From assembly GCA_034509495.1 (NCBI GenBank), contig CM067524.1:16762498-16826497 (forward strand): DNA of 64,000 bases, in the 5' to 3' direction. A program made the translations under genes and the position numbers. The stretch is from Acestrorhynchus altus. Its lineage: Eukaryota; Chordata; Actinopteri; Characiformes; Acestrorhynchidae. The notes under the pieces are model-generated. The model saw only the letters and a program-made list of their open reading frames with translations, was not told the DNA's origin and ran no database searches. Shown piece by piece: positions 20,691 through 32,755 of this stretch. Position 1 is the stretch's first letter, and the number at the start of each line of letters is the position of its first letter.

Positions 20691-22384
20691 GATAATTACT
20701 AACCAAGACATGAGGGTTTAGAGACAACAAAAATTCCCCCCAATGACTTTTGCTAACATAGTGTATTAGGAATAGCACAATACCACTTTTACTTTTTCAG
20801 TAACAGTAACAATACAAATATATATATCAACCATATAGATGGGTTTCCCATTTAAAAGCATTACAGGGTGCACACACAGCCAGGAGGTAAAAGCGCTATG
20901 GTTACATGGGAAGTCACAAGAAAATAACATTAGTCAACTGTTATATACCATAGACCCCAGAGCCATTTCTTTTTATATCAACCAAAAACTGATACCCATC
21001 AATTGGAATGCCATTAGTAGGGCATAAACTAATCATACATTAATCCTATTTTGACTTTTAAGGACAAGTCTTGAATAACATGGCACAGCATAATCACATT
21101 ATCTGAAAAGGATTATTCGAATAAAAGAGCAATTATATGAGGTCTTTGTTGGCTTATTGTATGGTATCCTGTGCACCATAGATGGCTCATCAATCATGTA
21201 GTAATAGAGAGAATGACGTGGTCCAGCTACAGACTGGTTGTCTGACTTTGAATATATGAAGTTTCTCAATGATTTGACAGACCCTGTTGGGTCTTATTTT
21301 TTCACATTAGTAACAGCACTCTTTGCAGTGCCCACCATTGGGTCATTTCACATTGTAATTTCCCAGCCCTGTGTTTTGAGAAGGTTCCAAACCAGGCCCT
21401 GACCGAGTGAGGGTCGGCAAGCCATTTTCACTGAGCCATGCTGGGATTAGCAAGGCAATTGTTTGTTCTGGCAAAGAAGGAGCTATTCACAGCTATATTT
21501 TAGGGTTCTGTTGCTGACACCCACTCAGAGTCCTAGTAATTATGACATAAAGGAGAAGTATCGAAAACCAAGAGCCATGTATACCACAGCTATTTGCAAA
21601 AGACAGATGCCTAAATGGGCATTCACACTCATAAATGGGCCCATATTTTGGAAAAAAACTAGTCTATATATGGAAATTAAACAAAATTAACAAATTAAAC
21701 ACCTGCAAAAACACCATTTTTGAATTGATTGTTCAAAAACCTATATATTTTCATATAGAATATCTGAAATCCTATTATAATCTTGGATAAACTTGTTGAT
21801 TGGTATTATAAATTTTGCCTTATATAGAGATTCTTTCAAATCACACAACCCATTTACATTTCTTCATTAGAGAAACATCCATTGAGATTTAAAAATAAAG
21901 AAGATATTTTGTGTGAATATGTGTGAAAATACAGTAGATGCAGTGTAATCATGGTCTAGTGTCAAGACTCCACACACTTGCATGTGTATCGGAGTGAAAA
22001 AAGCAGGCAGCAGAGTTATTTGGGCACCTAGACAGACAATCTCTTTGTTTTGGATGTGTTAGTATGGGTTAGTCTGACTAGGAACGAATGCCAAAAACAA
22101 TGTGGGAAGTGAGCCCTAGCTCTCTGCTTCTTTGGATTTACCTCTATAGTCTCTTTGGCTCACTGCAGAACCCACTGGCAAAAGCCTTATTTAAGGCCTA
22201 TTGACAGGCCTGGGGACATCACTTATGTAGATGCCAATGGGGTGCATATCCTTTTGTTTGTGAGTAGTATCGGCTGAAATGATTACTCTGGTAAAAATGA
22301 AAAATATACACAACATTGACTCTAGAACCTCCTTTGGACAGCTGACTTCATTTGATTTTTGATTTTTGTTTTACACGAAGGAAA
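20691..22384. other. Intergenic, nothing recognisable
   Basis: AT-rich, unique-looking sequence. Frames at 20839-21027 and 21463-21690 have no recognisable domain or splice context. I see no gene, RNA or repeat boundary. Confidence 0.35.
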
Positions 22385-22484
22385 GGTACAAGACATATGT
22401 CCAAATGTTTGTGGACACCTGTTCAAATGAATGCATCCAGTCGCTTTAAGTTGTACCCATTGCTGACACAGATGTGTAAACACA

Positions 22485-22554
<70 letters not shown>

Positions 22555-22680
22555 GTCCATTTTGAGAAATACTGCTAACAGGATAGCACTCTCTGGAGCA
22601 AATAAACATGAACCTATTGGCACCAAGTCTAATGCCAGGCGTGTGCTAGAGGGGTACGAAGCTATTTCACCTCTTTCAAA
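22385..22680. mobile_element. Tc1-type MITE, partial, interrupted by (ATT)n
   Basis: It starts CATATGTCCAAATGTTTGTGG and continues with GAATGCATCCAGTCGCTTTAAG, TGTACCCATTGCTGACACAG, then (after the ATT array) AGGATAGCACTCTCTGGAGC and ATGAACCTATTGGCACCAAG. The order equals that in the copies at 16770 and 36290. This is a non-autonomous fish Tc1-related repeat. Confidence 0.7.
22486..22554. repeat. (ATT)n microsatellite, 23 units
   Basis: A perfect trinucleotide array. It lies inside the Tc1-type MITE where other copies have a CACACA stretch. It creates polyasparagine or polyleucine in the frames at 22423-22698 (minus) and 22352-22720 (plus), which are not genes. Confidence 0.98.
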
Positions 22681-22689
22681 CCAGATTAA

Positions 22690-22965
22690 ATTGTACACTG
22701 TAAAATGTACTAGATACTAGAAAAAGGTGCCTTGAAGAACCTTAAGAGGGTGCTCCAGTTTCAAATTGAAGAACTGCTAAAACTTCCTCAAGGGTCTTGT
22801 ACGTTTAACAGTGTATGTCTGATCTTGCTACAAAATCACAAGATCCCTGAGAAACATTTAGATGTTTTTCCAATTTAAAACTGTTTACGGTGTTTCAAGT
22901 AACCTGCAAGGAACCTCCAAAAGTTCCTCAAGGATCTTGTAATTTACAGTTAGCAAAATGGTGTA
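22690..22965. repeat. Inverted-repeat MITE with TTACAGT/ACTGTAA ends
   Basis: Left phrases ACACTGTAAAATGTACTAG and GTGCCTTGAAGAACCTTAAG recur inverted on the right as GCAAGGAACCTCCAAAAGTTCC and TCTTGTAATTTACAGT. The element has no coding capacity. Related sequence lies at 20517-20690. Confidence 0.45.
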
Positions 22966-24735
22966 GTAAAAAATTGATTAACTTAATTTATTAAGGTTGA
23001 CATCAACTTGCTTGATGCTAATAGTTGGTCTCTCTAAATTTTTTGTTCTTCTATGTTATTTTATGTCTTCTACTGTTATTTTAATTAAACCAAGTAGGCT
23101 AAATAAGATACTGAATGAAATTAACTTCACCTATCTCTAAATATTAGACTGGCTACAAAAGACTTCATTGATTGTCAGTATATCCTGATTGTAAATCACT
23201 GTAATGCTGGTATAACATTATATCATATTATTAGTGTGATGCTGTCCTATACTGTACCATATCCTATCTCTCTTTTACTATTTAGATTTATTTGACATAA
23301 AGTATGACATCCTAGTAATGCCACTAATTCCAACATCTACTGTATTGTTAAGGCATCACTATAGAGACTGTTAATGCAACAAGAGAGAAGACAAACTCAC
23401 TAAAGGTACCCTGGAGACTGGGAGTCTTATAGAGTGCATTTGACATAAAAACTTCTCTACAGATGGTAACAGTGCTGTGAAATTTGGAGAATAGACAATA
23501 GCAATTTATAATTGCAGAGACATAATAGGAACAATAGGACATAGAATATAATAGGAAAGATATTATGGCCTTCTTCCTTCACATGTGGTGGCTGATACAA
23601 TCAGCGTAATTCCATTCAATTCCACAGTGAAATCATCCTGAATCCAGATGTCACAAAAGAACTCATGACAGCTGGGTTCAACAAGACTTGGAGAGAAGGA
23701 ACAGATGAGGGAACTAAGTGTCCAAGTTGAAGAGTTGAAGCCATGATTTACTGTACTGTATTTACTGATTTACTGTACTGTCTGGAGAATGTGAGAAAGA
23801 GATAAAACTAGAAGTGAGATTTTGTTCCTTTCTGCTCTATTTCCCTGTGCTCAGCATGCCTTATTGAGCGACCTGCCGACATGAATCCGATATGGGGGAA
23901 TGGTGAGTCCTCTATTGACTGCTATTGTTCTGTGCTCTTCCAGTTCTCTGTGCTGAGCCATTGCTGTAAAGTTAGTAAGCATGGAAGCCCAGGAGCTTTC
24001 CACTCGCTGCCCACCATTTCTCTTTTCAGACACTTAATCCCAGATTGAGCATTTGGAATCTCAAGCCATGTAATGAACTGATATTCCACAGGGAGGGTTC
24101 TGGAAGTGTCTACAAGCTGAATGATTGAGTTACAGAACACAAGACAATTCCAGGGGTCAGTAGCAGTATTGTTTCCAGTTTTTTCAGATGAATGCAATGC
24201 TCTGCTCCAGAGACGGTACTGAACAGGATCAACTATGTGAGCTACTGTAGTGCAGCCACTGGTGCCAACTCTGGGATTTATGCTCCTTTTAAAGGTTAAA
24301 AAAAATCTGTCAATGGAAGGGAGGTCTTCCATTGCTGCCTTGAAGCAAGGCAGTGACCTATGACACTGCAGGCTCTAAGCTAAATCCATCATCTAAATCA
24401 TATATCTTCTCTCTTACTTCAGAATCATGCATGTATAGTAGAACTTGAAATCAGAAGAAAAGTTCTTAGGAATTAGTTCTAATTCTAAGTTTGTTATGAA
24501 GAGGTGAAGAGTTTAGTACATGGAACGGACATACTCTGAAGCTCAGACCCAGCATAACAAAACAGGACTGGAAAACTGGCCACTTTCAAAGCTGTGAGCT
24601 ATTTACTAGTAATGTTAACTCTTTTATAATATGTACACCTCCAAACTTTACATAAACTCAACCCATTAATGAAATCCCTAGTCAAAGCTGGAGAAACGGG
24701 GGCTCAATGAACAGCTTTAGACCCTTCTGTTATCA
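22966..24735. other. Intergenic, no gene seen
   Basis: AT-rich to 23800, then mixed composition. The minus frame at 23922-24332 (136 codons) has no recognisable domain or compositional support, so I do not call it a gene. Confidence 0.35.
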
Positions 24736-24739
24736 CATG

Positions 24740-24930
24740 CAATAGGTTCATGTTCATCTATTCTAGAGACCCCTATTCTATTGGCAGTGCTTCTTTACAG
24801 GGAGCAGACAAACTGTGTGTGCTTTTGCATGTCTGTGTCAGCAAAGGCTACAACTTAATGTAACAGAATGTATTAATTACTAGGGGTGTCCACAAACATT
24901 GACATATACTGAAAATACTTTATGGCCAAT
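24740..24930 (-). mobile_element. Tc1-type MITE fragment, antisense
   Basis: ATTCTATTGGCAGTGCTTCT, then GCATGTCTGTGTCAGCAAAG and the end GGGGTGTCCACAAACATTGA are the reverse complement of the family at 22385 and 16770. The internal half is missing. Confidence 0.65.
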
Positions 24931-25569
24931 TGCTGAGTCATGGGAATGTTTTAAATAATATATTTTATGAACTTCAACTTTTATTTCGTAATTATTCTGA
25001 GGTAGGTCTGAAACAGACTGATTTTGAGCACTGAAACAGCACAGATGAGGAAAAAAGGGCTATTTGAATCTAGAGCCATCTTGGAGTGTGATCCCTGGTG
25101 ACCTCAATGTTCATGTCCAGAGTTTGTAGCCAAGGCTGAAAAGGATATATGTGAACTAGAGAGAACTATGGCACTGAGCCCTTCCCCAAGTGGCAGACAG
25201 TAGAGTGAGGGAATGCACGGCTACACTGAAATGGACACCCGCTGACAGACAGACAGGTAACTGTCCACTACAGGCCGAGCATTCCTTAAACAGCGAGTCC
25301 AGGAGATTTCCTCTCCTTCCAGCCACAGATCCCCCATCATCTCCTCCTCACAAACCACCCTGGATAGTAGCCACATTCCCAAGGGGGGTAAATCAAAGAG
25401 GAAACAGATGAGAGGAGCCACCAAGCAAGACTGTTCATCATCAGGCCAGTCAGGATGAGTTTGTTTTGAGGAACAGGGCCTCAGAATGCATGTAAGTTTG
25501 TGAATGTAGACTGTGTCTGTGCTTCAGCTGCTGTGTGTCTTTTTTTCCCAAAAAACAAAAAAACTTTCA
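24931..25569. other. Intergenic, no gene seen
   Basis: Unique-looking sequence with moderate GC at 25160-25450. Opposing frames at 25190-25411 and 25221-25424 are mutual shadows without motif support. Confidence 0.35.
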
Positions 25570-26585
25570 ACACCCTGCATGGTTAGAACTCAGTAATACC
25601 CCCTGTGTCCAAGTAACAGTAACAAGTGTCTGATTGTAAACACTTTTTGTTTCAATTCTTGACTGTGGGATTTTCAAACATTCATCCTTGCAAAAGTCTT
25701 CCACTTCTGTGAGGTTCCTGGGCCATCTTGCATGCACTGCTCTTTTGCTCTATCCACAGATGATGTTCAGATCAGGGGACTGTGAGGAACATGATAAAAC
25801 CTGCAGCCTGCCCCTTTAATGGTAGTCTATTGTGGATTTAGAGGTGTATTTAGGATTATTATTATGTAGAAGCTCTCCTCTTTTGAACTTCAGCTTTTTT
25901 TTCCAGATGTTATGTTTGCTCCCAGAATTGTACTGAAATTTCATCGTATCATTTCTTCCCTCAACCATTGAATTTTTTCCTGTGCCAATGGCTGCACCAC
26001 AACCCCAAAGCATGATCAATCAAACCAATGCTTAATGGTTGGAGAGGTGTTCCAAAAAGCATCAGGCTTGTTTAGATGTTCTTTTGCAAATGTCTGATGC
26101 TGAATATTGTAGTGATGAGGCAGGAGAGGTTTTCTTCAGATGACTCTTCCATGAAGGCCATATTTGTGCAAGTGTCACCAGACAGTAAAACAATGTACCA
26201 CAGATCCAGTTTGCTAATCTTCCTGTAAGTCTAAAACATTCTGAGTTGCTTTTCGCACAATCCTATGAACAGCTGTCTCTGAAACAGCTGCCACTGTCTA
26301 CTGACCGTCCCTGTTAACTGATGCTTCTTAATTACATTTTGAACTGATGAATGTCAACCTGAAAATGCTTTGTTATTTTCTTATAGCCTTCTTCTGCTTT
26401 GTGGGCCTTACCCATTTTCAGTGCTAGGCAGCTGCCTAGAAGAACCCGTGGCTGCTGTTTTTTGGGACAAGGTTAGAGGAGTCTGGGTATAAATAGAGCT
26501 TTGAAATTAGCATCACCTGGCCTTTCCCAATGATGAAGGTGAACAAGCCAAAACTCTGATACCTTAATTAGCCAGTTAGACATCA
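25570..26585 (-). pseudogene. Tc1-like transposase relic
   Basis: On the minus strand a 67-codon open piece (26019-25816) contains MLWGCGAAIGTG and HNNNPKYTSKS, which correspond to the Tc1 transposase blocks LWGCF.A.GTG and D.DPKHTSK around the second catalytic aspartate. The surrounding sequence (for example the antisense of SPTIKH near 26040) extends the similarity on both sides, but with stops and frameshifts. The right end near 26500-26580 (ACCTGGCCTTTCCCAATGATG) resembles the element's end. The first Asn in HNNNPK replaces the usual Asp of the motif, consistent with decay. Confidence 0.8.
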
Positions 26586-27179
26586 GACTTACAAAATAAT
26601 ACACTGGTATTGCTTAAAATGTTAAAACGTTGTATTCGCATGCTTGTGTCAAGTGTTTGTATTTCTACTAAAGGCCCTGAAGCCCATGTAAAATAGGATT
26701 AATAATTTAAAAATTAAAAATAGTAATTATTCTTTACATCACATTTCCAACCTCCCTTCACCCCACAGAATTAAACAACCTATTGTTTCTTGCTCTGCAC
26801 CATGACTGATATATGAAAATACCTGTTCTGATAGGCTAAATAAAGATAAATGAAAACAACTCCCTTCATATTTTAGTGCAAGGTTTCAATGTCAAAATGT
26901 TGCAATAAAGTAAAAAGGGAGGTTTGATTTTAGCAGAGTGTGGACATTCATCTTTATTTTCTCATTATATATTTTTATGCACTGCACCTGTGCTTGGCTG
27001 CAAAGGGATGTGGATACATTTTCTTTTATTCTTCTTAGTGCTCTGTATTGTGCCTCTTTCATAAAGCAGTGTGGGCAGAAATTTGTATACCTTAAACCTG
27101 ACTGGGCAGGACTAAAGTGCTACAGGATTAATAAATAAGTAAATGTGTTGATCTTATGTTTACACTGTACAGAAGAGTA

Positions 27180-27480
27180 CAGTGGCTTGGTGTTTAACAC
27201 ATTTGCCTCCCATCGCTGTGGTCTTGGGTTTGAGACCCTATCTGGGTGGAGTCTCCCTTCAGGGACTCCAGTTTCCTCCCACATTCCAAAGACATGGATA
27301 TCAGGTTTAATCTAATTTAATCTAAATTGGCCTGGTGTGTGTGAGTGAATGTATTGCACTCTGTCCTGGGCAAATATGCTGCCACTTCTTGCATCTGTGT
27401 TGGTGCTGATTGTAAAGTGTCCTTGGGTATCTAGAAATGTGCTGTAAGTGTAATGTTTCTCATTCATTCACCCTATAAAT
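27180..27480 (+). mobile_element. tRNA-SINE-like repeat
   Basis: The head reads CAGTGGCTTGGTGTTTAACA with a B-box-like GGTTTGAGACCC at about 27227-27238. The body phrases CAGTTTCCTCCCACATTCCAAAGACATG and GGCCTGGTGTGTGTGAGTGAATG are typical of a fish SINE-like repeat. It ends in CATTCATTCA. No clear target duplication was found. Confidence 0.6.
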
Positions 27481-28387
27481 TTGTCATTTTGGAGATAAAG
27501 GTTGAATATTTGAAGTTTTTTTGTCCAGCAACAACAATATAAAGGTTTTGGGTCTTTGTTTAATTTGAATGTTAGTCGTAAAGGGCACAATAACAAAATA
27601 ACTAATCACATTGTCATTTTGAACGAATTTGAATTTAAAGGTAATAAAAAATAAATAAATTATGTTTGTGCTTTTTAAAAATATTTGACCTTTATTTTAC
27701 TGCATATTAACTAACCTAAAGGTTTTTTAAGGGTTAGTTTGGATAAAGAAAATGAAGAAAATAGTGAATTGATCATATTGTTGCTGTCTGAAAATCTTTT
27801 TTTTTCCTTTTTCATTTAACTTTTTTAGATTATTTGAAAAGGCCAGGTACTCTTTACATTGTATGAATTCTTGATGGATCAACAGAAAGAGTGACAAGTC
27901 TTCAATTATATCTTGTTAAAATAAAACAGTGCATTTCCTATTTCTTCAATGGAGTTACTATTTTAACCTGCAGTTGCAACATGATGACATGCTTTCATAA
28001 CTGAATCATTTCCTTAGAACAGCATGAACGCTGGCCTGCTCTCTTTGACCTTTTACACTTTGACCTCTCTGTTGTTAATTTACTTTTTCTGAATGCCAAA
28101 AAATGTTTGTCTTCTGTACTCAGCATTGAGTAAAGAGTCTAATGACAAGTAAAAAAATGAGGTTTTCTTTTCAGATGCATGTTGTAAGTGCCACAGTGAA
28201 GCATGTCATTCAGCACTTGGCAGGCTAATTTTACCCAAAGCATTGCTTTGGTGTCAACAGTTCAAGAGCAAAGAGATTGTGACACAGGATAATGCACAAC
28301 CAACACATACACAAATACACAAACATATATATGAAAATATCATCATATTGTCCATAAAATGAACATTTAATATTTTTAGATCTGTGT
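27481..28387. other. Intergenic, nothing recognisable
   Basis: AT-rich sequence with short T runs and no supported gene or repeat boundary. Confidence 0.35.
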
Positions 28388-28525
28388 TGTGGGTGGCATG
28401 GTGGCACCACAGGAAGCGCATTTGTCACACAGCTCCAGGGACTGATCACTTACCTTGCGCCCAATGATTCCAGATAGGTTCTAGATCCACTGTGACCCTA
28501 TTCAAGACTAAGTAGACAAGACACT
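28388..28525 (+). mobile_element. Internally deleted copy of the fish SINE-like repeat
   Basis: GGGTGGCATGGTGGCACCAC, then TTTGTCACACAGCTCCAGGGA, joins directly to TTGCGCCCAATGATTCCAG and TAGATCCACTGTGACCC. In full copies these two parts are several hundred bases apart, so this copy lost its centre. Confidence 0.6.
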
Positions 28526-29123
28526 GACATTAGAATTAGGTTTGAATCATTAGTATCAGGTTATGAAAATGTTTAAACATAGAAGGTGAGCTGTTTATAC
28601 ACTGTCAGGGCCAAATCATATATTGGTGATCTAAATTCATTTTTGAATAAAAGTATAAGAGTCTCTACAATTTGTTACTTGTTGTGGTTTAGTGTTTGTA
28701 TGACTTTTAGGGAGAACAGATCTGATGACACAGTCATGTTGAAAGCCCCCCTTAAGTCTGTCAGAGGTAAAACAAATTTACAGCATGAATGTGTGGCTAT
28801 GCATCATCAGTCAGCTTGAATGTAAAGTATTCACAACTAAGACCTTATCTACTGGTGGAAAGCACTGAATGCAGGCATGGTGGCAAACAGTTGATCAAGA
28901 GTTTGAAGACTTTAAAGTCAACATGGCTCAGAATTCTCTTTCTGGTACTTGACATTTTTCTGAGTGAAATCATAGAATGGGTGAGGGGGTCTCTGTGCTG
29001 AGTGTTTTTACTTAGGGTCAATACATTTTGATGGAAGATGTAAATAAAGAGCATTAGCAATGTACTTGTAAATGATATATGCTGAATTGTGCTTACTATG
29101 GAGCAAAGAATATTTGTCATTAG
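28526..29123. other. Intergenic, no gene seen
   Basis: Small overlapping frames on both strands lack motif support. No repeat boundary was recognised. Confidence 0.3.
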
Positions 29124-29182
<59 letters not shown>

Positions 29183-29210
29183 ACTTTCTTTCTTTCTTTC
29201 TTTCTTTCTT
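29124..29210. repeat. (CTTT)n microsatellite
   Basis: About 21 CTTT units with one interruption (TTAC near 29182). It is a homopyrimidine tract on the plus strand. Confidence 0.97.
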
Positions 29211-29212
29211 AA

Positions 29213-29320
29213 ACCATGTCCTTCAAGGTGGTTCAAAGCAACTTACACTTCAGAACGCTAGGGGGAGCCCAGGAGCATGCTCAATTTTGTGTAAAGCTGC
29301 TTTAATGACTTCAATTGTAT
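29213..29320. repeat. Dispersed repeat, pair of 16612-16720
   Basis: GGTGGTTCAAAGCAACTTAC, CTAGGGGGAGCCCAGGAGCA and GTGTAAAGCTGCTTT repeat the order at 16630-16715. It is directly adjacent to the CTTT array. Confidence 0.55.
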
Positions 29321-31034
29321 ACAATTGAAAGAACCTCTTTTCCTTTCTCACATAGTGATCACAAGGGGAAGAAAGCAATCAAAGAAGTTCCCAACTAGGT
29401 GCTGAAGAATGTCTTCAATCAGCATGGATTTTAATGCCCACAATCATGTTCTCCAAAAATGGCTGGTTTACTTCACATCTGCCCCTTAGGGCATAATTTT
29501 CCCTCCATGCCTCTACAGTGCATTGAGAGAGTTTAAGTGTGGATGTTTGAATTCCTGTGCTTGGCGTGTTAACAGAGATTAAGCTGAAGTGCTGCGTGTC
29601 AGTCAGCAATTCAGGTAGCTCATACCAGACATGCCTGCTCTATTGTGCTCCTCTGACTGTGCATCATGCATGGACCTTTGAGCTTCATGAAAGGTAGGGA
29701 GGTAGATGCGGTTTCAGTCAAGTTGTCATTACCAGTCCTGCACACATTAAAAGGTTTAGTAAGGTTGGTATTAAAAATGTCATTCTTATTTGGTGTAATT
29801 GAGACTGAAAGAAGAAAGAAAATAGGTGTTTGCAGCTTGTATTGAAACAATTCAATTCCAATTATCTCACCGTCTAAACAAAAATGGACCCATGAAGTAC
29901 TGTTAAAGGGTTGATAAAGGACATTTTTAATGTTATTAAATAAAATATATCGAGTGGAAACATCTGCAAAATATTCTTTGAGTTGAAAGGCTTCTTTGAG
30001 TTGTCAAAGTTCTATGAGGGTTCCTTTATAGAGCACAGTTTTCAAGAGTGTAATCTCCAATGCACTGTGACCACTTACTTTAAAGTACTGTACAAAAGTC
30101 TTAGTCCTTTAAGCTCAGTTTAACACCATTAATCTCTGTATTTTTCTTGTTTTTATGTACCACTTCCAATTAACTAGGAGAAATATAACAACTTAATTAT
30201 TGTAGATTTGTACATATTGTTTTTTACGAAGAGAACAATCAATGCAAAATAAAAATATATCGTTTATTTAAAAGATAGCATTTGCAAAACATTTATACAA
30301 AATTACATTGTGATCAACAGACTAGTAAAAGGTAAATGTGGTGAAAGATTGCTCTCATGTTCTGCACCCATCCTTTGAATGGCTCCTATCAGGCTGACGC
30401 CTTTGTTGCCACCAGGGCAGAGCTCTTTGTATGAGGTCAACTTGTGTACCGAAGGCGACATGCCTTCTGAACAAGGGTCATCTATCCTCGTCTCACACTT
30501 ACTGAATTACTAATGAAGGACTATTGTAGGACTTTGTGTTTTTAAGGTGTACTGTGTCTATGTGTACTATGTCTAAGGTGTACTATGAGTTAAATAAATC
30601 TATTGTAATTACTATATGAAAACTAAGATACTAAGATTGAATAGACAAACCTGTCTAATTGAAATACAAACCTGAAGTTATCCTATATTGGATCATAAAA
30701 TGTTCTAATATGAATCACATGCTTCATGTGTTTAGGCATGGAGGACCATTAGACCTTCTTTATTTTATGTATCTGCTTCTCAGGGTTTTATATGTAGATG
30801 CATTGCATGGAAGGTGTGTGATTCAGTATTTTATATGGTCTTGGATTCTCATGGAAAACTCATTAGATAGGCAGCATTTCACAGGTTCTATCCAATCTTT
30901 CCTTCACTACATGCCAGCATGGAGGGTACCATGAAATTGTTCCATTATGTAAATGCAGATTTAGGGCAGAAAATCCACTTTTAATAGTCATCACTGTTGA
31001 CACTTTTAACACAAATATAGATATGCATGTAGAG
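29321..31034. other. Intergenic, weak repeat traces
   Basis: Near 30085-30110 the phrase AGTACTGTACAAAAGTCTTAG resembles the end of another fish Tc1-like element, but the interior could not be followed. The rest is AT-rich sequence without a supported gene. Confidence 0.3.
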
Positions 31035-31215
31035 CCAAGGTGTTTGCACACAGGAAAATGTGTCCTCCACATTTTACCCATTCACACAGTGAAAAATTCA
31101 CACACTAGGGGGCAGTGAGCAAATGTGCCCAGAAAGATAGGCAAAAGTGGGCAGCCCTAGCAGCAGCTGGGGAGTTAAATGCCTTGCTTTCTTCTGGTTT
31201 TCCCATAAGACTTTG
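31035..31215 (-). mobile_element. SINE-like repeat fragment
   Basis: TGTCCTCCACATTTTACCCATTC, CACACTAGGGGGCAGTGAGC and GCAGCTGGGGAGTTAAATGCCTTGCT match the body of a common fish repeat (in full copies '..AACCCATCC..CAGTGAGCACAC..GGGGAGCA..GGTGCCTTGCTC'). The tRNA-like head is missing. Confidence 0.5.
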
Positions 31216-32218
31216 TGGAAGGACATTCCTGCCACTTAAAATAAATCCACCACCTGTTACTAAGTCATTATATTGAGACATTATTTTGTTATTTTGAAAA
31301 TCTATGTCATTATTTTATATTTATTTTTTTGAGATACTATGTTATTGTTTTGAGTATCTTGTTATTGGGAGATACTGAGTCATTATTTTGAAAGGCTAAG
31401 TCATTATCTTATACTTTGTTTATTTTGAGATACTGTTATTATTTTGAGATGATAAATCATCACTTTAGAGTATTAAGTCTTTATCTTTAAAACATCTAGT
31501 CCTCATGGATTGTACAACAACAGAAACAGTGAGACATAGGAGCGATACTATCTCAAAATAATGGGAAATTGTCTGTAAATAATGGTGGAGGAAATGTGGT
31601 GGAGTTATTTTGGGTGCTGGGAATGGGCTTACACAGAAAGCACCCTAGTGGTGTATGGAATACTGTTCTCCTACGATATATGAGACAGGTTCGAATATGG
31701 AAACAGCATCTGCACTTTTCACAAATGTGTGTTTTTCTGTTAGGGGTGAGTTTGAGTTTGACAGGGTCTTCTCCAGACTGCACACCAGAGCTCCTGAGAA
31801 CTGACATTAGACCCAGAAAGGGAGCAGGTAAACAGGGAGTCACAAAGAAAACCCTGCTGCCTATTATGTTCACGAACCTGCCTTATTGCATGAACAAACA
31901 TGATCCCCCTTCTCCTTTCGGGGGCTGGAATGTGATGTGCTCTTCAGGTAGTCACTTATCACAGCTGCTGGGGTGAAAGGAGGAGGACGGCTGTTGATTC
32001 AGGGCAGAGAGGCATAAACAGCCCTGAGCTGTTTATGCAGCAGGAGAGGAGAGGCAGCTCTCCCCACACTCATTTCTCACCTCTCACCAGGTTCTTGTCG
32101 GTTTTCTCTGACACTACAGGGTGCAGAAAGTGTGTAGAGGCGAGGGCTCTCCTCTGAAGACGTGCTGATGCGGTGTCTTTAAGGGTGGAAGTTGGGAGAG
32201 CCTCACTGACGCGCTGAC
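31216..32218. other. Intergenic, upstream of the second promoter
   Basis: At 31260-31500 the phrases TTATTTTGAGATACTGTTATT and related versions recur, giving a loose low-complexity tandem structure. 31550-32210 is less AT-rich. Opposing frames at 31553-31873 and 31569-31976 are shadows of each other without motif support. Confidence 0.35.
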
Positions 32219-32382
32219 ATAAATTTAGAAACAGCGTGCTCCACAGCGGCACAACAAACTGCGGGCAAATATGACAGCTCATCTCACAGAGAGCTGAACG
32301 TCTCCGAGAACTGCTATTCACACGTTCTCCACATTCCCACCGCGCATTAGGCTGGGAATACTGGGAATCTGTCAGATCTACA
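32217..32382 (+). promoter_or_regulatory. Putative core promoter and 5' UTR of the signal-peptide gene
   Basis: A TATA-like CATAAATTTAG lies at 32218-32228. If used, transcription would start near 32250 and give a 5' UTR of about 130 bases. An in-frame TGA at 32272-32274 closes the reading frame ahead of the start codon, so 32383 is the first in-frame ATG after it. A short upstream ORF overlaps this UTR. Promoter use is inferred from position only. Confidence 0.35.
32271..32297 (+). other. Short upstream ORF, 8 codons plus stop
   Basis: ATG at 32271 opens MTAHLTES and stops at 32295-32297, about 85 bases before the main ATG and in a different frame. A uORF like this can reduce translation of the main frame. 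It matters only if transcription starts upstream of 32271. Confidence 0.3.
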
Positions 32383-32433
32383 ATGAGGCGAACTGCAGCA
32401 CTGCTCTTCATCTGCGCTTTAGGCTTCTTAGAG
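32383..32433 (+). CDS. Putative first coding exon: signal peptide, unknown secreted protein
   Basis: The 17 codons read MRRTAALLFICALGFLE: two arginines, a hydrophobic core of about 12 residues, and an acidic residue at the exon end. This is the layout of a cleaved signal peptide. The ATG has A at -3 and -1 (ACAATGA). The exon ends at GAG followed by GTAAGA, a near-perfect donor (32434-32439), in phase 0. There is an in-frame stop upstream at 32272. I do not recognise the gene, and I found no convincing second exon on the plus strand to 64000. Against it: the piece is very short, and a signal-like sequence next to GTAAGA can arise by chance. Confidence 0.4.
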
Positions 32434-32755
32434 GTAAGATACCTGTTTACCTTCCCTTGAACTGTCTGCAAACACTTAACAAGGCTTCTTTAAGGGTCCT
32501 TCTGTCAAGAGAAGGGTTCTATATAGATTGTGATGTGTGACTAAAGTGCCCTTAGCGCTGTGAAAGGGTTCTTAATGTTGGGGAATGAGCTGCAGAGGGT
32601 TAGACACTCTTTTCTTTCCTGGAGAACCTTTGAAGAAGCATCATTTGTAAGTTGTGCAGTTGTTAGAGATGGTTGGAGTAGCCAAAGCAATTCCTAATCC
32701 TGTTACTTCACTTCAATGCTGACTGAAGTAAAGGTAGATGTAGCTATTCGCATAC

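Noticed and set aside
22352..22720. 122-codon plus frame with a poly-leucine core
   Set aside because: It is a translation of the (ATT)n array within a MITE.
23922..24332. 136-codon minus frame
   Set aside because: No recognisable domain, no splice context and no compositional support. Frames of this length are expected by chance in 64 kb.
31553..31976. Opposing 106- and 135-codon frames
   Set aside because: They share the same bases on opposite strands, and neither has a motif.
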